From positions 60,694 to 124,693 of the forward strand of contig JAAPAO010000026.1 of the NCBI GenBank assembly GCA_013115145.1: a DNA stretch of 64,000 bases, written 5' to 3'. Numbering within the stretch: position 1 is the stretch's first letter; each line of letters starts with the position of its first letter. A model generated the notes under the pieces. The model did no database searches. It worked only from the letters and a program-made list of their open reading frames with translations, and was not told the DNA's origin. The translations under genes were made by a program, and so were the position numbers. This stretch comes from Perkinsus chesapeaki. Lineage: Eukaryota; Perkinsozoa; Perkinsida; Perkinsidae. Shown one piece after another: positions 34,857-45,801 of the stretch.

Positions 34857-36264
34857 ATGCCATCCTCACCAAAGAGCAAGGCTGCTAAACGCAAAAGAGA
34901 TTCTGAGTTATCGTCCGACGTTCGGTCGCTGCTCAAAGAGAAGGACGAGACCGCGGCCAAAAAGGTGATTAGTTGACCCGCTTGACAAGTTCATTTGTGA
35001 TTGCAGATCATCTCACGCATTAAAGAGGAGATATCACCACCGACTGATATAAAGGAATGGTACGATAGTGTTGATGCAAAACATAACACCCTCCTACACT
35101 TGGCGGTATCAGCGCGTAATCCGATGTAAGCCACGCAACGTGAAAAAAACGTATAAGAGTTGCCCGATTCTGTTGTAGGCTGGTCCGTCTTCTCGTGAAA
35201 GACTACAAATTTGACGTAAATTGCCAGCGTTTGGGAGATCGATGTACGATCGGTATCTCCGGGTTGACTTTATTGGTTTTTCCCGTAGGCACACCGTTAC
35301 ATCTTTCAATATGGAATCAGACTGCATATATAACTCAAATTTTGAGCGATGAACTGTCAGCTGACTGGGACCTTCAGAACAGTAGAAACGAATCGCCGAA
35401 AGACCTTAAGGAGCTGAGGGACAAGACGCTCCGGTTGGTATGATCGTTCAAATATCCACTTATCAGTCCTTTACTTTTGTAAGGTTTGGATATCGCTGGT
35501 TACCGCACCCGCCGAGAAGAGTGGACAGATCTCCCCTGTCCTCGAAGTCTACATGAAAATTACTAATGGCGAAGCGACAGAAGTTATCAGCGATGATCGA
35601 TATGTTTTGGCATATCCCTCCAAGAAGTAGGTTACTCCAGTCTCCGAGGCATGGCTCAACATTGCTGGCATGCAGGCTGGACGCAAGCTGTGGAGATTCC
35701 CTCATTGCACGATTGAAAGCAAGAAAAAACCAAGGCCAAGGTTTGTAAGTTTTGTTGATTGCTGTCAACTTGTTTGCTCTGAGCGTTATCGTTCAAGGTA
35801 TTATGAGTGCGATAGTTCGACTATGTCATATGATACATGCGCAGACGCCATGCTTGGGGTGTTAGAGGCCCACTGCCCGAAACGTTACTGTCTTCTTGCC
35901 GGCTACAGGTAAGTTCCGTGGAGCCTCTCTTCTGGTATTTAACGTCCCTTTTGTCTGTTAGAGCCCATGCCTATCGAGGCCTGCTACAAACACACTTCCC
36001 TAAGGTTGCTGATTGGCTTCATCAGAATGCCATCATGGACGTCTCATCCCTCCAGCAGTACCGCCAACTATTCTAGCCAGATGCGATGGTTGCTTTCTGA
36101 TCAGGTTCGCGTATCGTTACGGCCATGTTACGGGAGCGGCCCCCTCCGATCATCCCCGACCGTCTCTGAATGGAAAAGCTTATTGCCTCGATGCAGAGGA
36201 AGATGTAAACTCGAGCATCGAAGTGTTCCGTTGGCTGCTCGAACAGAACTGTTTGTTTCAATAG
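34857..36264 (+). CDS. Ankyrin-repeat protein
   Basis: The start MPSSPKSKAAKRKRDSELSS at 34857 is basic. It splices across a 43-nt intron into IISRIKEEISPPTDIKEWYD and then HNTLLHLAVSARNPM, LVRLLVKDYKFDVNCQRLGD and TPLHLSIWNQTAYI, which are ankyrin repeats (TxLHxAxxxxxxxxVxxLL). Later exons include ISPVLEVYMKITNGEATEVI, AHAYRGLLQTHFPKVADWLH and YCLDAEEDVNSSIEVFRWLL. The 3' end is approximate. Ankyrin repeats bind other proteins; nothing here shows the partner. Confidence 0.65.
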
Positions 36265-36604
36265 CATTGATGCGCTTCCTTTTGTGTTATCAGTTAAAGC
36301 AGCCAACACACAGAACGGAATAACATCTTGACCGAAACCGGCGGAAAGAGGATCTTGATGATCGGATTACCGGCTTTTTAATTACACAGTGTAAAGCGTA
36401 TGTCAATACAGATCGACGTTTGCGGAAGATGTGATGGGCAGACTGCCACCTCACGAAATACTGTCAGAGGCGGCAGTGTTCCGCACTCGGTCTAATGTCG
36501 TAGAGTACCCGATTCCCCATCTCAATTTCCGACTACACAACTCCACTCAGTACGCAACTCGGTCACTGAAATTACTCTCATCGAGACAGAGCATAGCTTA
36601 CTAA
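36265..36604. other. Tail-to-tail intergenic region
   Basis: Between the ankyrin gene and the AMP deaminase stop. No supported feature. Confidence 0.35.
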
Positions 36605-39600
36605 TCATTGCTTAACGTTTCTCATCGCAAGCAGGCCGGCCATCAATACTGCACTGAACAGAACCCCTGCGGCTGCGCCTGTTAGATACCTGAGATCACA
36701 TGACCACACCGAAAGTCGCGGCGATCAGGGGGGGCTACTCCTTGGAGAAAACGATCATCCCTTTGAGGTGGCTACCCTTGTCTTCATCACTTTCCGAATC
36801 AGTGGAGGCAGTCGTAGGCTCCAGAGCTCTGAATGATAGAAGGTCTCGACTAGCAATGATCGCCTCGTTTTTTGAGGTTCGTTTACGAGAAGTGTAACTT
36901 ACGGGAGCACAATACTGGCTCGGTGCAGCATAGACTTCCTGGGGCTCAGCGAGGATGATGCTGGTGATAGCGTCAATCGAAGAGTCTGCCTTGATGCTTG
37001 GTGATGTAGAGTGCTGTTACCTATGTTACGGTGAGCGGGTACGAAGAGTACCGCGGCGCTTACCATACTGAGCACTCGCTACGTTACCGTCATCGGGAAC
37101 CTGCTCCTGAGAGGCCATCTGAAACATAGGCAAATTCGTATGTAAATAGCCGTCTGCCCCCGACCTCATCGCCGGCAGCAGCCTCCATCTGAAGATCATT
37201 GAGAGGAAACTCTTCGGGCAGAGCATGGGGAACCATGGGGGCACGGAATGAGGGAGATCTGGAAATATGATGCACGAATGTTGTAGGCCTTTAGACCCTA
37301 CCTCAGGAACTGTTTCTCGGCATACCCCATCAACGAGTCACCCTTTGGCCTTTCACCCTGCATGATCTTCCACTCTTCTTGATAAGTTCGGACACGGAAC
37401 CTGAACACTTAAGTGGGAGGTCAACTCAATAATGTAATCGCACTTATGTCTGATGCTCGGAACGTTGGTCTTGTGCACGTCATTACGGGAACGATCCAGT
37501 GATCCTACCCAGTGAACCTTGTCATCGTCGGGGAACCTTGAAAATACTTGCATCACGTTACTCGTGGCAAGTAATGAATTCGCAGACCCGACTTCTGCTC
37601 ACCCGGACATTAAGACAGAATTCCTCGCAATCTCGCACATGTCGACAGAATTCAGGCGCCAAACCTAAGGACATGGAATAGTGATGATCAAATCGTAATG
37701 AGTTACTTCACGATAAAGGTATCGGAAGCATGAGGACGCGTTAGGACTCACCTGCTTGGCGATGCTGTATTCCTCTACCAGTGGTTCTCTAGTCTGATGG
37801 AACATGAGAGGATCATCACTCGACAAGCTAACATTGAGCCCTCTGGCGAAGAATGCCGGGAAGGGATTTTTGTTATAAGAGAGAAACAGTTGATTGTTGG
37901 AGCATGGTGATACGGCAAGACCTAATTGAAAGTCCATCAATGAAGTGGTGACTGTGCCTGAGGCTGTTACCAATTTGAGCAAGGTAGAAGAGATACTGAA
38001 GCACGGGGCTTTTCCTGAGATTGATGCCATGGGAAATGTTATGAGCAAGCAGGAAGGCCGTGTCAAGGTGGTGGATCTCTCCAGCCTCACCGCAATGGGG
38101 TCTGAGTACGATAGCGTGCAACCTGCAATCTTAGGCGCATGGTGATTGCATGCACCCATTTACCATGCAGGATGCAAGTTCATACCTGAAATCGAAAGGC
38201 CTGAGGCCACGGTGTTCTCTGAGCATGTTCAGGACACGAATGTTGGCATAAATATAGTAACTGAAGAAATAACGAAGGTCGTCGGGACTAATTGGTTGTT
38301 CGACCACCGCATGAAAGGTGCAGGATTTACCTGTAATATTTGTAGCTCGGGTTATCCGCCAGGTTCCATTGTTCGGGAGTCACGTGACGGCTGGAAAAGT
38401 TACGATCGTTCGGCATGGGAGACTTGGACTCATCGTCGACAGTGTCGAATCCAGAAACCTTGCCAGAAATTGTACCCGAAATAGCCAAATGAGTTCATCC
38501 GACGTACTTGGTCCATAAACTTGTACACCTCTGGGTGCCCCTCGGGATCAAAGGTCGCCTCGAAAAGCGGCTCAAAGATGTTTGACAAGAAATCTTGGAA
38601 AGTGTCGATCTGAACGTTCCGTCTTACGCCTACAGACTATTGGGAAGGTACCTCCCCGTTCTTCTTGTATATCGAATAAAGGCGAGGAATCTGGATCATC
38701 CATCGATTGTTCTCATGGATAAGGTTGTGGTTCAGCACCCACTAAGTGAAGCATTATGATGGTGAAGTTCCAAGCTATTATTCTACACGTGACAGCTTAA
38801 GCCACTCATCTCTCGATCGACCGTAAATGGACAAGCGCCATTCCGTATTCTGATACTTGTTATCCTTCAGATCGTCGAGTAGTTCTCTCGTGAGTTCTGC
38901 GAGGTAACTGTGCGGGAAGGGGGTAAGGTCAATTTCCGCGGGCGATAATTACCGGCCGCCCATGTAGTTGTCGGTTTTGAGGAAGATTGTGCGAAGCATT
39001 GGCTCTCCGAGTGGAGAGTACTTCGCATTGAATCGGTCAAATCTGAAGTACCAGTTGGTAGCGCAGAGAGAATGCAATTGGTAAACCTATAAAGCGTGCT
39101 CTTATCCGCGAGAACGTTGAGTTTGTCCAGTGACAGATCGTACGGTTTTACTCCCAGCTGGTCGAATACCTGTCGGAGATATGTTGAGAAGGATTTCCTG
39201 CTACGCGGTTACCTGGCCTAGCGTTTTTCCTGGTAAGACTTCATCGTCAGGATGATTGGCCACTTTACGTTTAATGAATCGCAAAAGGTGCTTCGCTAAA
39301 AATACTGGTAACCAAGCTTACACCGATCTGAAGCCCTTACCGTTCATAGCAGCAGAGTGATGAATATGAGTGTCAACCTTCCTAACGTTGTAGAAGTCCC
39401 GATGCGGGATGGCTCCACACTGGGTGTTCTCCTATCAAGCAAGCCATTGAACATTGTTCTTTGAGGACTTGATTATAGCGACTTCGTCTATGCATCAAGT
39501 GAGAATGATAGCGAAGATCACAGCCGCGGCGTTAAGTGACAGAGGAGAGGATCGAGAAGTACAATCGAGAAGTAGATGGACCTACCTGCTCTGAACAGGT

Positions 39601-40259
39601 CATTCCATAGAGCTCAAACTTCGTCTCTAGCATCCTCAGGCGAAGGAAAGCAAAGCTCGCTGTAGGGCCAGATGTACGTATCCTGAAAGCAGCTCTCGTT
39701 TGTATAACTCATGAAGCGTATAGTCCGTTGCCGCCGTATGGGTGATTAGTTCAAACCCACCTGAATAATGTATTCATATCATCATAATAATCTGCTAATG
39801 TCGGTATCTCAAAGGTCTCATCATGTTGCGTTGGATTGTCGACATCGCTATATATATGATAAACCCCTTCTTCGAGGGAAAACCATCCAGGGATTTTGGC
39901 TGAGTAGAAGAGAAAACACTGGTCAACAGCAGGTACGATCAGCCGCCATTTTGCGAAAGATATTCCTGCGGCACAGCAAGGGGCCAGCATACGGCTAACG
40001 GTCGCAGAAAACGGAGCTGTCGAGGACAGCGGAACTCACTATTAGGTGAGACGTAGCGGATGTGGGGTGAGAGTTCGATGGACCGACGACTTCCTTGCGA
40101 ATAGTCATGAATCTGAGATTAAAATAACAAAGCGTAGGTGAAGTTGGAGGTTGAAGCAAGGAAACGTACACCAACTCCAATGTACTTTTCTCTCAGAGAA
40201 AGCGCTTCTTGCAGATCGACGTACACCGCGTCGAGCTGACCTTCCGTACCCGATGACAT
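36605..40259 (-). CDS. AMPD: AMP deaminase with a C-terminal membrane anchor
   Basis: Hydrolyses AMP to IMP and ammonia in purine salvage. Core motifs appear in order: [46 protein letters not shown] (metal-binding HxH), [80 protein letters not shown] with the catalytic [12 protein letters not shown], and [11 protein letters not shown]. After [14 protein letters not shown] the chain continues through in-frame exons ([39 protein letters not shown]) to [20 protein letters not shown] and AMRNVKQ, stop at 36605-36607. That last segment is a membrane helix with a five-residue tail. The Met of [20 protein letters not shown] (40259) is the first secure residue; further 5' exons may reach about 40870. 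Confidence 0.95.
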
Positions 40260-41116
40260 GGGCTAGAATGCCAGAATACAAAACAGCTGAGCCTGTAAGT
40301 GGATATACAGCCGATTGAACAGGTCGCCTATTTTGCCTAAGATCTCTACCGTGGGCAGGAAGAACTCCCAATGGTGAGTCTGAATATTCGGCGTCGCAAT
40401 CCCACGAGGACAGGACTCCGGAGAAACGGCCCTCATATAGGGCTTGCTTTGGTAACGCATGCTTACGCTAGTAGAATGCAACGCAACTTCTGCTATATAG
40501 GTATACCGATAGCCGGCAATAGAAACTATTTTGTTGTTTCGGAGTGCGACCAGCCGGTTCCGCCTGTAGCCTAGAGTAATTCTAGGTAATACCAGGCTAC
40601 GCAGCATGTGCTGTAATGAATGCCTTTAGCTACTGGCGCACTGGAGCGCTTGAGACCGCTTATTAATCTCCCGCAATGATCTCGAGGTGAGGATTCATAT
40701 GGCATCTTCACATTCGAGCTCTGGAGTTGAATGAATGAAGAAGAAAAATTCATCAGTAATTCCAGGGCTCTCAGTGCTACTTTTTTAAGGTCTATGGTTC
40801 CCTGCACGCGTCCTCGCGGAAAGCACTCGGAGCCTATTCCACCATCGGGCGAGAATACGGCAATATCGAGATTTTGGCGAAGTGCGTGCCAGACTACTTT
40901 GCATATAGAAGCAGCACACTATCCTGCGAGTCGACGAGAGCAACTGCTGTAGAACTATGTATACACAGGCGACACGGTTCACCCAAAAGCAGCTGCAGCT
41001 GTATGTAGCTGAGGGCATACGTAAAAGCAGAGCTGCACTGCAGATGCTGCAGTGCCGTAGTTGTCCAAAACTACGGGATTACCAAGTAATTCCCGGCAGG
41101 TTGTTGCAGAACCTAA
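40260..41116 (-). other. Probable 5' exons of AMP deaminase and divergent promoter
   Basis: A protein-like minus-strand stretch at about 40571-40870 (GTIDLKKVALRALELLMNFS, SSFIQLQSSNVKMP) may encode the N-terminal extension of AMP deaminase. I could not join it with certainty. The rest, to 41116, should hold promoters for this gene and the plus-strand secreted protein. Several CTGCAG-rich segments occur at 40987-41056 (for example gcagctgcagctgtatg). Confidence 0.3.
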
Positions 41117-42391
41117 ATGACTATCGGGTCGCTCAATACTGCGGTTCTAGCTTTGTTGACTATCGCTGTCGCTCCGGGCGTCGAGGGCTTCGGACTGTTT
41201 GTCAAGGAAGTGGCAAGTTACCTCAATAGAGACGGGTACGACCTCACTGACTTTTACTTCTTACATGCTGTAACTGACTTCATATTTGATGGTGCTTCCA
41301 TCCGAAGAGATAATGTTATCGACACTGAAGGCTTCGAGATCAGAGGAAGGAATCCCCGTGATGCTATAGAGAAGGCGGCCAAGGCCCACCCCGGAGTTCG
41401 AGGAGTCCTCGCGGTGAGCACCAGCGCTTCGCTCCTACCACCTCGCAACCTATCAAGAGACGATCTGCGTGCTAACCTCAAGGCCACGTTGGAAAGTTCT
41501 GGGCTCGATGGGATACATATCGTGCCAGACTGGCATTTCATTTCTGATGATGATCCCGGCCTGCGAGAACTCTCGAAGATCTTTGAAGGCCTCCAAGTGA
41601 AGGCTCTGGATGGGACGATGAAAACCATCAAGATATCTATTGAGTAAGACAGACGAGCCAAACGCCATGCCATCGGTAAGCTTCGCAGGTTCCCATGCGA
41701 CCCCGACTATATGGTGAAGATCCAGACAGACAGAACGTGGAACGGTACCTTTGACAACCTCGTCTGCATGATAACGTGGGGGAATCCTCCTCACACTGGT
41801 CAGCCTGGTGAGAAGGCTCTAACCATCCATCACGCAGCCGAGATGGGAAAGGCATTCGTCCATCTGGCCGGACAACAGATCAAAGAGAAACTGGTATTCA
41901 GTGTAAGCTTACTGGGTGGACAGGATCATATTGAGCCACACGACCTTGGTGTCGAACTAGTACAAGTTTGACCTGTCAGGTTCAACCAGTTGGGTTGGCT
42001 AATAGAACCACATTATGGAACTCTCAAAAAAGACTAATTGAAAAAGGCGCAGACCCGACTAAAGAGGATAGCTTCGTTGACCCCTCAGACAGGGAGACCT
42101 ACTACTTTTATTCCCTCGAGAGCATCAAGCAACAGTACAATTTCTTCAAAGATGAGCCAGTCGCTGGCTTCATGCTCGACCGTCCACACCTCGACGTCCC
42201 CCCTACAAATAGTAAGTCCCTTCTTAGTGCTCTTAATGCTCAGTGACTAAAGCCCATGTGAAGCATGCCCTGAGAACTTCCCCAACATTAAACCTCAGCT
42301 ACATGGGTACTTCATTAACACCACTCGCGGAGGGCATCATGAATGCTACCCACCAGTGGCCATCTCAATAGCCAGCTGCACTAGGTGGTAA
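41117..42391 (+). CDS. Secreted GH18-like (chitinase-like) protein, probably inactive
   Basis: The start MTIGSLNTAVLALLTIAVAP is a signal peptide. The body resembles a GH18 TIM barrel: FYFLHAVTDFIFDGASI, then RGVLAVSTSASLLPPRNLSR, LKATLESSGLDGIHIVPDW, YMVKIQTDRTWNGTFDNLVC, LTIHHAAEMGKAFVHLAG, YYFYSLESIKQQYNFFKDEP and VAGFMLDRPHLDVPP. The SGLDGIHI position corresponds to the GH18 DGxDxDxE strand, but the catalytic Glu is missing (VPDW). A last exon, CEACPENFPNIKPQLHGYF and NTTRGGHHECYPP, adds three Cys and ends at 42389-42391. Loss of the acid suggests a binding or structural role. The family call is moderate because I recognise it by pattern only. Confidence 0.6.
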
Positions 42392-42471
42392 AGCTCACTG
42401 CTGAACACCATTAGTAGCAAATATCATCTCTTTTCGTGTCGAAGTATTGTGTTCAATAACTTACGCGTTCC

Positions 42472-42675
42472 GTGATATTCCTGTCTAACTACAACACACC
42501 TCTCAAGGCAACGGACTACGAGGTTTCACTTCTGGATGGCCCGAACACTTTCCGCCACAATGATTTGATCCATGACCCGGCATATGCGTTGTGTAGTCAC
42601 CTAGTCGATGGATTTTCGAACGGCAATGGATCCTGCGTTTTTCCTGGTAGGAGCTCTACCGATGCAGTAACGTAA
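42472..42675 (+). CDS. Possible further exon or small gene, Cys-containing
   Basis: An open stretch KATDYEVSLLDGPNTFRHND and HDPAYALCSHLVDGFSNGNG ending GRSSTDAVT. It looks protein-coding and lies 80 bp after the GH18-like stop. It may be an alternative last exon of that gene or the end of a separate gene. Confidence 0.3.
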   Translation: MIFLSNYNTPLKATDYEVSLLDGPNTFRHNDLIHDPAYALCSHLVDGFSNGNGSCVFPGRSSTDAVT

Positions 42676-43078
42676 AGCAGCCTGTCATCCCGACGACAAC
42701 GACTAAGTCCTACTGTAGGACCCTCCCGTCCTACCGTACAAGCTCATACGAATCCCATTACTAGCCCTCACATGAAGAAACCGACTACTATTATGCTCAT
42801 CAAAGGATGATGCACCAGAACGACAACAATAAGCCGATCAGTGGCCTGGCAGTCCACGTCTCAGCGTTCCCTCTATGGGCACTACGTGAGCCCTTCACGT
42901 GAGCTCTCCGTGATTGTAGGCTATGCCCTACTCAGGTGAAGAATATCGGAGGTAGCTGTCAGTCGTCGGACTGACACTCATCATCACATGAGTGCATGTT
43001 GTCAAGGACAAATAAGGGCTAGTTTTCCCACCCGTTGAACCACCCTTCTCCGAGGTCGCGTGTATGAGTCCCATTAGA
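42676..43078. other. Intergenic region
   Basis: About 400 bp with no supported gene. Around 42890-42920 the stretch tgagcccttcacgtgagctctc contains the palindrome CACGTG flanked by partial symmetry; no other signal is seen. Confidence 0.3.
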
Positions 43079-44161
43079 TTAGCGACAAATGCTGCTGCTG
43101 TACATGGGATTCAAGACTATACTCAACAACACTGGGTAGTTCAACAGTCCACTGTAGAACATGATTAAGATCTGTATGATGTATGTGAGTGAGTCTTGTG
43201 ATATATCAATAACCCATCTAAAGCTAAACCCTGAAGACCTTTTAAAGATATGTTGGCTACCTTTGTTGACCTTTCCAGATATATCGTCTTGGCCGTAGTT
43301 TCTATCATCTGTTTTTATGAGCTCTCCCTCGACCACTCCTCCTTTTGACCTTAACAGATTCGTTAGTATTAGGATCACTTCATCGTCGTTCTGAAGGTTA
43401 GTGTGCGCAGTTACGATAGCCGGACTGACTGGAACTGTGAAGGTACCTTGTCGTGCTCCATAGTAGAAAGAATCTTCAAAGGGGTCGCACCACTACTGAA
43501 AAAACCATGGCGCTGCGTGCGCGTCGTTTGATAACGAGCTTATGCCCACCAATGTCCGATGTTGGGTCGAGCTCCTAGAGCGAGCAGCTCGAAAGCCAGA
43601 GGAGGGTTACGCTTCTTCACAGCGATGCCCAACGGAGATAAGCCACACATGTCAGAGCTGAAAGTCACTCATTAGGTACCGTGCGAGTCTAGGTGAGAAA
43701 TCGGTATCTAATCAGGGATCCATCAACAGCACCCATTACTCCTGACTGGTGCAGTAGGAGTTGATATCAATGTGGCAGCCTATCACTAGAGTTTGCAAGA
43801 CATGCTTCGAGTTGCTGAAGTTTGACGGTGTTGTACTTGCGCATATTTCATGGACCTGGAGTTGAACTAACCCGCTCTTGACAGAGTACGGTCAATACGA
43901 GATTCATGTAGTCAGGAACCCCTCGCACGAGGAGGCCGCCGTCATCCACAAGAATGCGCACAACAGTTGGATTTAATTTACTGGTACAGGCGTCAGCGAA
44001 CGCTTGGTGAACAATGGACGGTACCTGCCCACAAGACAGTGACCGAATGCCTATGCCGGAGAATCACCCACAAAGTCGCCAGGTTCGGCCGATAACAAAA
44101 TATCTTTCAGTTCCTCATTCGCTCCCTCTTTGCATGTCTTGCTCAATGCAAAGCTCGTCAT
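43079..44161 (-). CDS. Ankyrin-repeat protein (minus strand)
   Basis: The start MTSFALSKTCKEGANEELKD at 44161 is a typical ankyrin-protein N-terminus (first helix, then DILLSAEPGDFVG). Exons give PTVVRILVDDGGLLVRGVP, HVLQTLVIGCHIDINSYCTS and GLSPLGIAVKKRNPPLAFEL with LALGARPNI, i.e. ankyrin repeats. A 3' exon reads NDDEVILILTNLLRSKGGVV and ELIKTDDRNYGQDDISG. The 3' end is approximate. Another ankyrin gene lies at 34857, so the two may belong to one family. Confidence 0.55.
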
Positions 44162-44229
44162 ATAACTAGAACAATCGCTGAGATATCAGTGCATATATGT
44201 ACATTGTACTGCATACAGTAATAATGAGA

Positions 44230-45700
44230 GAATTGGTTTGAAAAGTTTGCAAAGCCTCTGCGCAGAGTGTCGCGGCAACTTGTTGATGTAGTTTCAGAGC
44301 TGAGCAACCCGAACAAGTATCCTGACATTGCTGTGCTCATGACATATTTGCGAGACGAAGTGAACTATCGAGTAGGTCCGATAGAGAAGTCATGGAGATT
44401 CAGAATCTACTTCAATATCATTTTCATGAGTCAGAAAATTCCACTTGAGACATGCTGACAGTTTGCTTGACTTTGACTATGCTCAGATGGCTCCCCTTCC
44501 TGACCCACCTATCCTGCCATGCGATGGGATCCTCAACCTTGAGTCTTCGAAGTCGTTCCTCCTCGTCCTCAGCGCTTATGTACTGGAGTACTTTCTTAAA
44601 TATATTTACTGTAAAATAATATTACTCATTTCGGAGAAGCAAATGTGTTCCCGATTACCGACCTGGTGCGGAGAAATCAGAAGTACTCACAGAAAGCTCG
44701 GCCAGTGTTTTCGTCAAGAGTCTGATTGAAGTGATGAGATATCTACTGAATGCGGGTAAGCTCTCCACGGACATCCCCAGTACTACTATAACACAAAACA
44801 GAGGATTGTTTGCAACGCAGTGTACGCACCGCGGACTTCACGTGCATGTAGAAGTATATAACCCTCTAAGAGCAAATTGCTACTAATTTCCTGATAATAG
44901 TCCCAAGCAATAAGATCATCGTAACAACATAGGTATCATCCACATCGGGGCATGCGAACAACCTTTAGGATTCCCCGAAGCCGTTTCGAGCAGCTTGCAA
45001 TAGGATAGACAGACTTCAAAGAGTACGACAGAAAACAATGGTAAGGAATGGTAGAAGAAGAACACTTAACGTTTAAGATATTGCCGATCTCAACAGGGTC
45101 GCAGAAGGATGTGGAGGAGGGTAACTATCGCCAGTAATAATGAATAATAAGAAAGCTAATGGGTAGTGGCAACACGAGCAACCAGCATTCGGCAGTGGAG
45201 GAGGAGGAGGAATAGTCCTGAGGGCCAAGATAAGCCCTTGCAGCTTAGAGGTTTTACCTTATCTATCACGAAGGTAGCATGCATGTTGCTCCATCTTTCT
45301 TTATCAAACTGCCAGCTAGAGGTGTCAGACAGAATTGGTTGCTCCTATGATTCTCATTCTCCTTATCGCCTTCCCAATGGGCATGCTCTTCATTCCCATC
45401 ACAAGTCGTATCAATGGTTTTCCTGAGCAAGTGTAACCCTCATTGGCCATACACTCGTACCCTTCCTCAATGGTGTTCAATGCAGAAGGCATGTTATTCC
45501 CGGAAATGTATCGGAAAGGGGAAGCACCTCCGGCAGCCGAGAAGGGGGAGTAGCCCTCCTGAGTGGTACCTGCTTCAGGACAACACTGCTCCCCAATAAG
45601 TTTTCATCGAGGCTCTGCTCGACCACAAGAATCCCCTTCGACACGCATCAAAGAATACATTTGCGCTGCACGCCGAAAACTCGATGGACTACTTCCGATG
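44230..45700 (+). CDS. Unclear multi-exon gene, possibly ankyrin-like
   Basis: The plus strand shows protein-like stretches with good donors: ENWFEKFAKPLRRVSRQLVD and VVSELSNPNKYPDIAVLMTY, ending at a GTAGGTCC donor; then RHADSLLDFDYAQMAPLPDP; then PDYRPGAEKSEVLTESSASV with FVKSLIEVMRYLLNAG before GTAAGC; and near 45605 FIEALLDHKNPLRHASKN. I could not find the start or a full chain. From 45300 to 45600 the opposite strand also has an open frame, so the 3' part is ambiguous. Confidence 0.35.
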
Positions 45701-45801
45701 ATACATCAAATTTGAAATTATTAATATTATTCATGAAGAATATTATTAGTAAAATTGATATGAGCTGATTCCTCAAATTCTCAAGTCCAGACTTCGCTTT
45801 T

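Noticed and set aside
45715-45760. AT-rich near-palindrome around aatattattcatgaagaatatt
   Set aside because: The arms do not pair well when written out; it is better described as simple AT-rich sequence.
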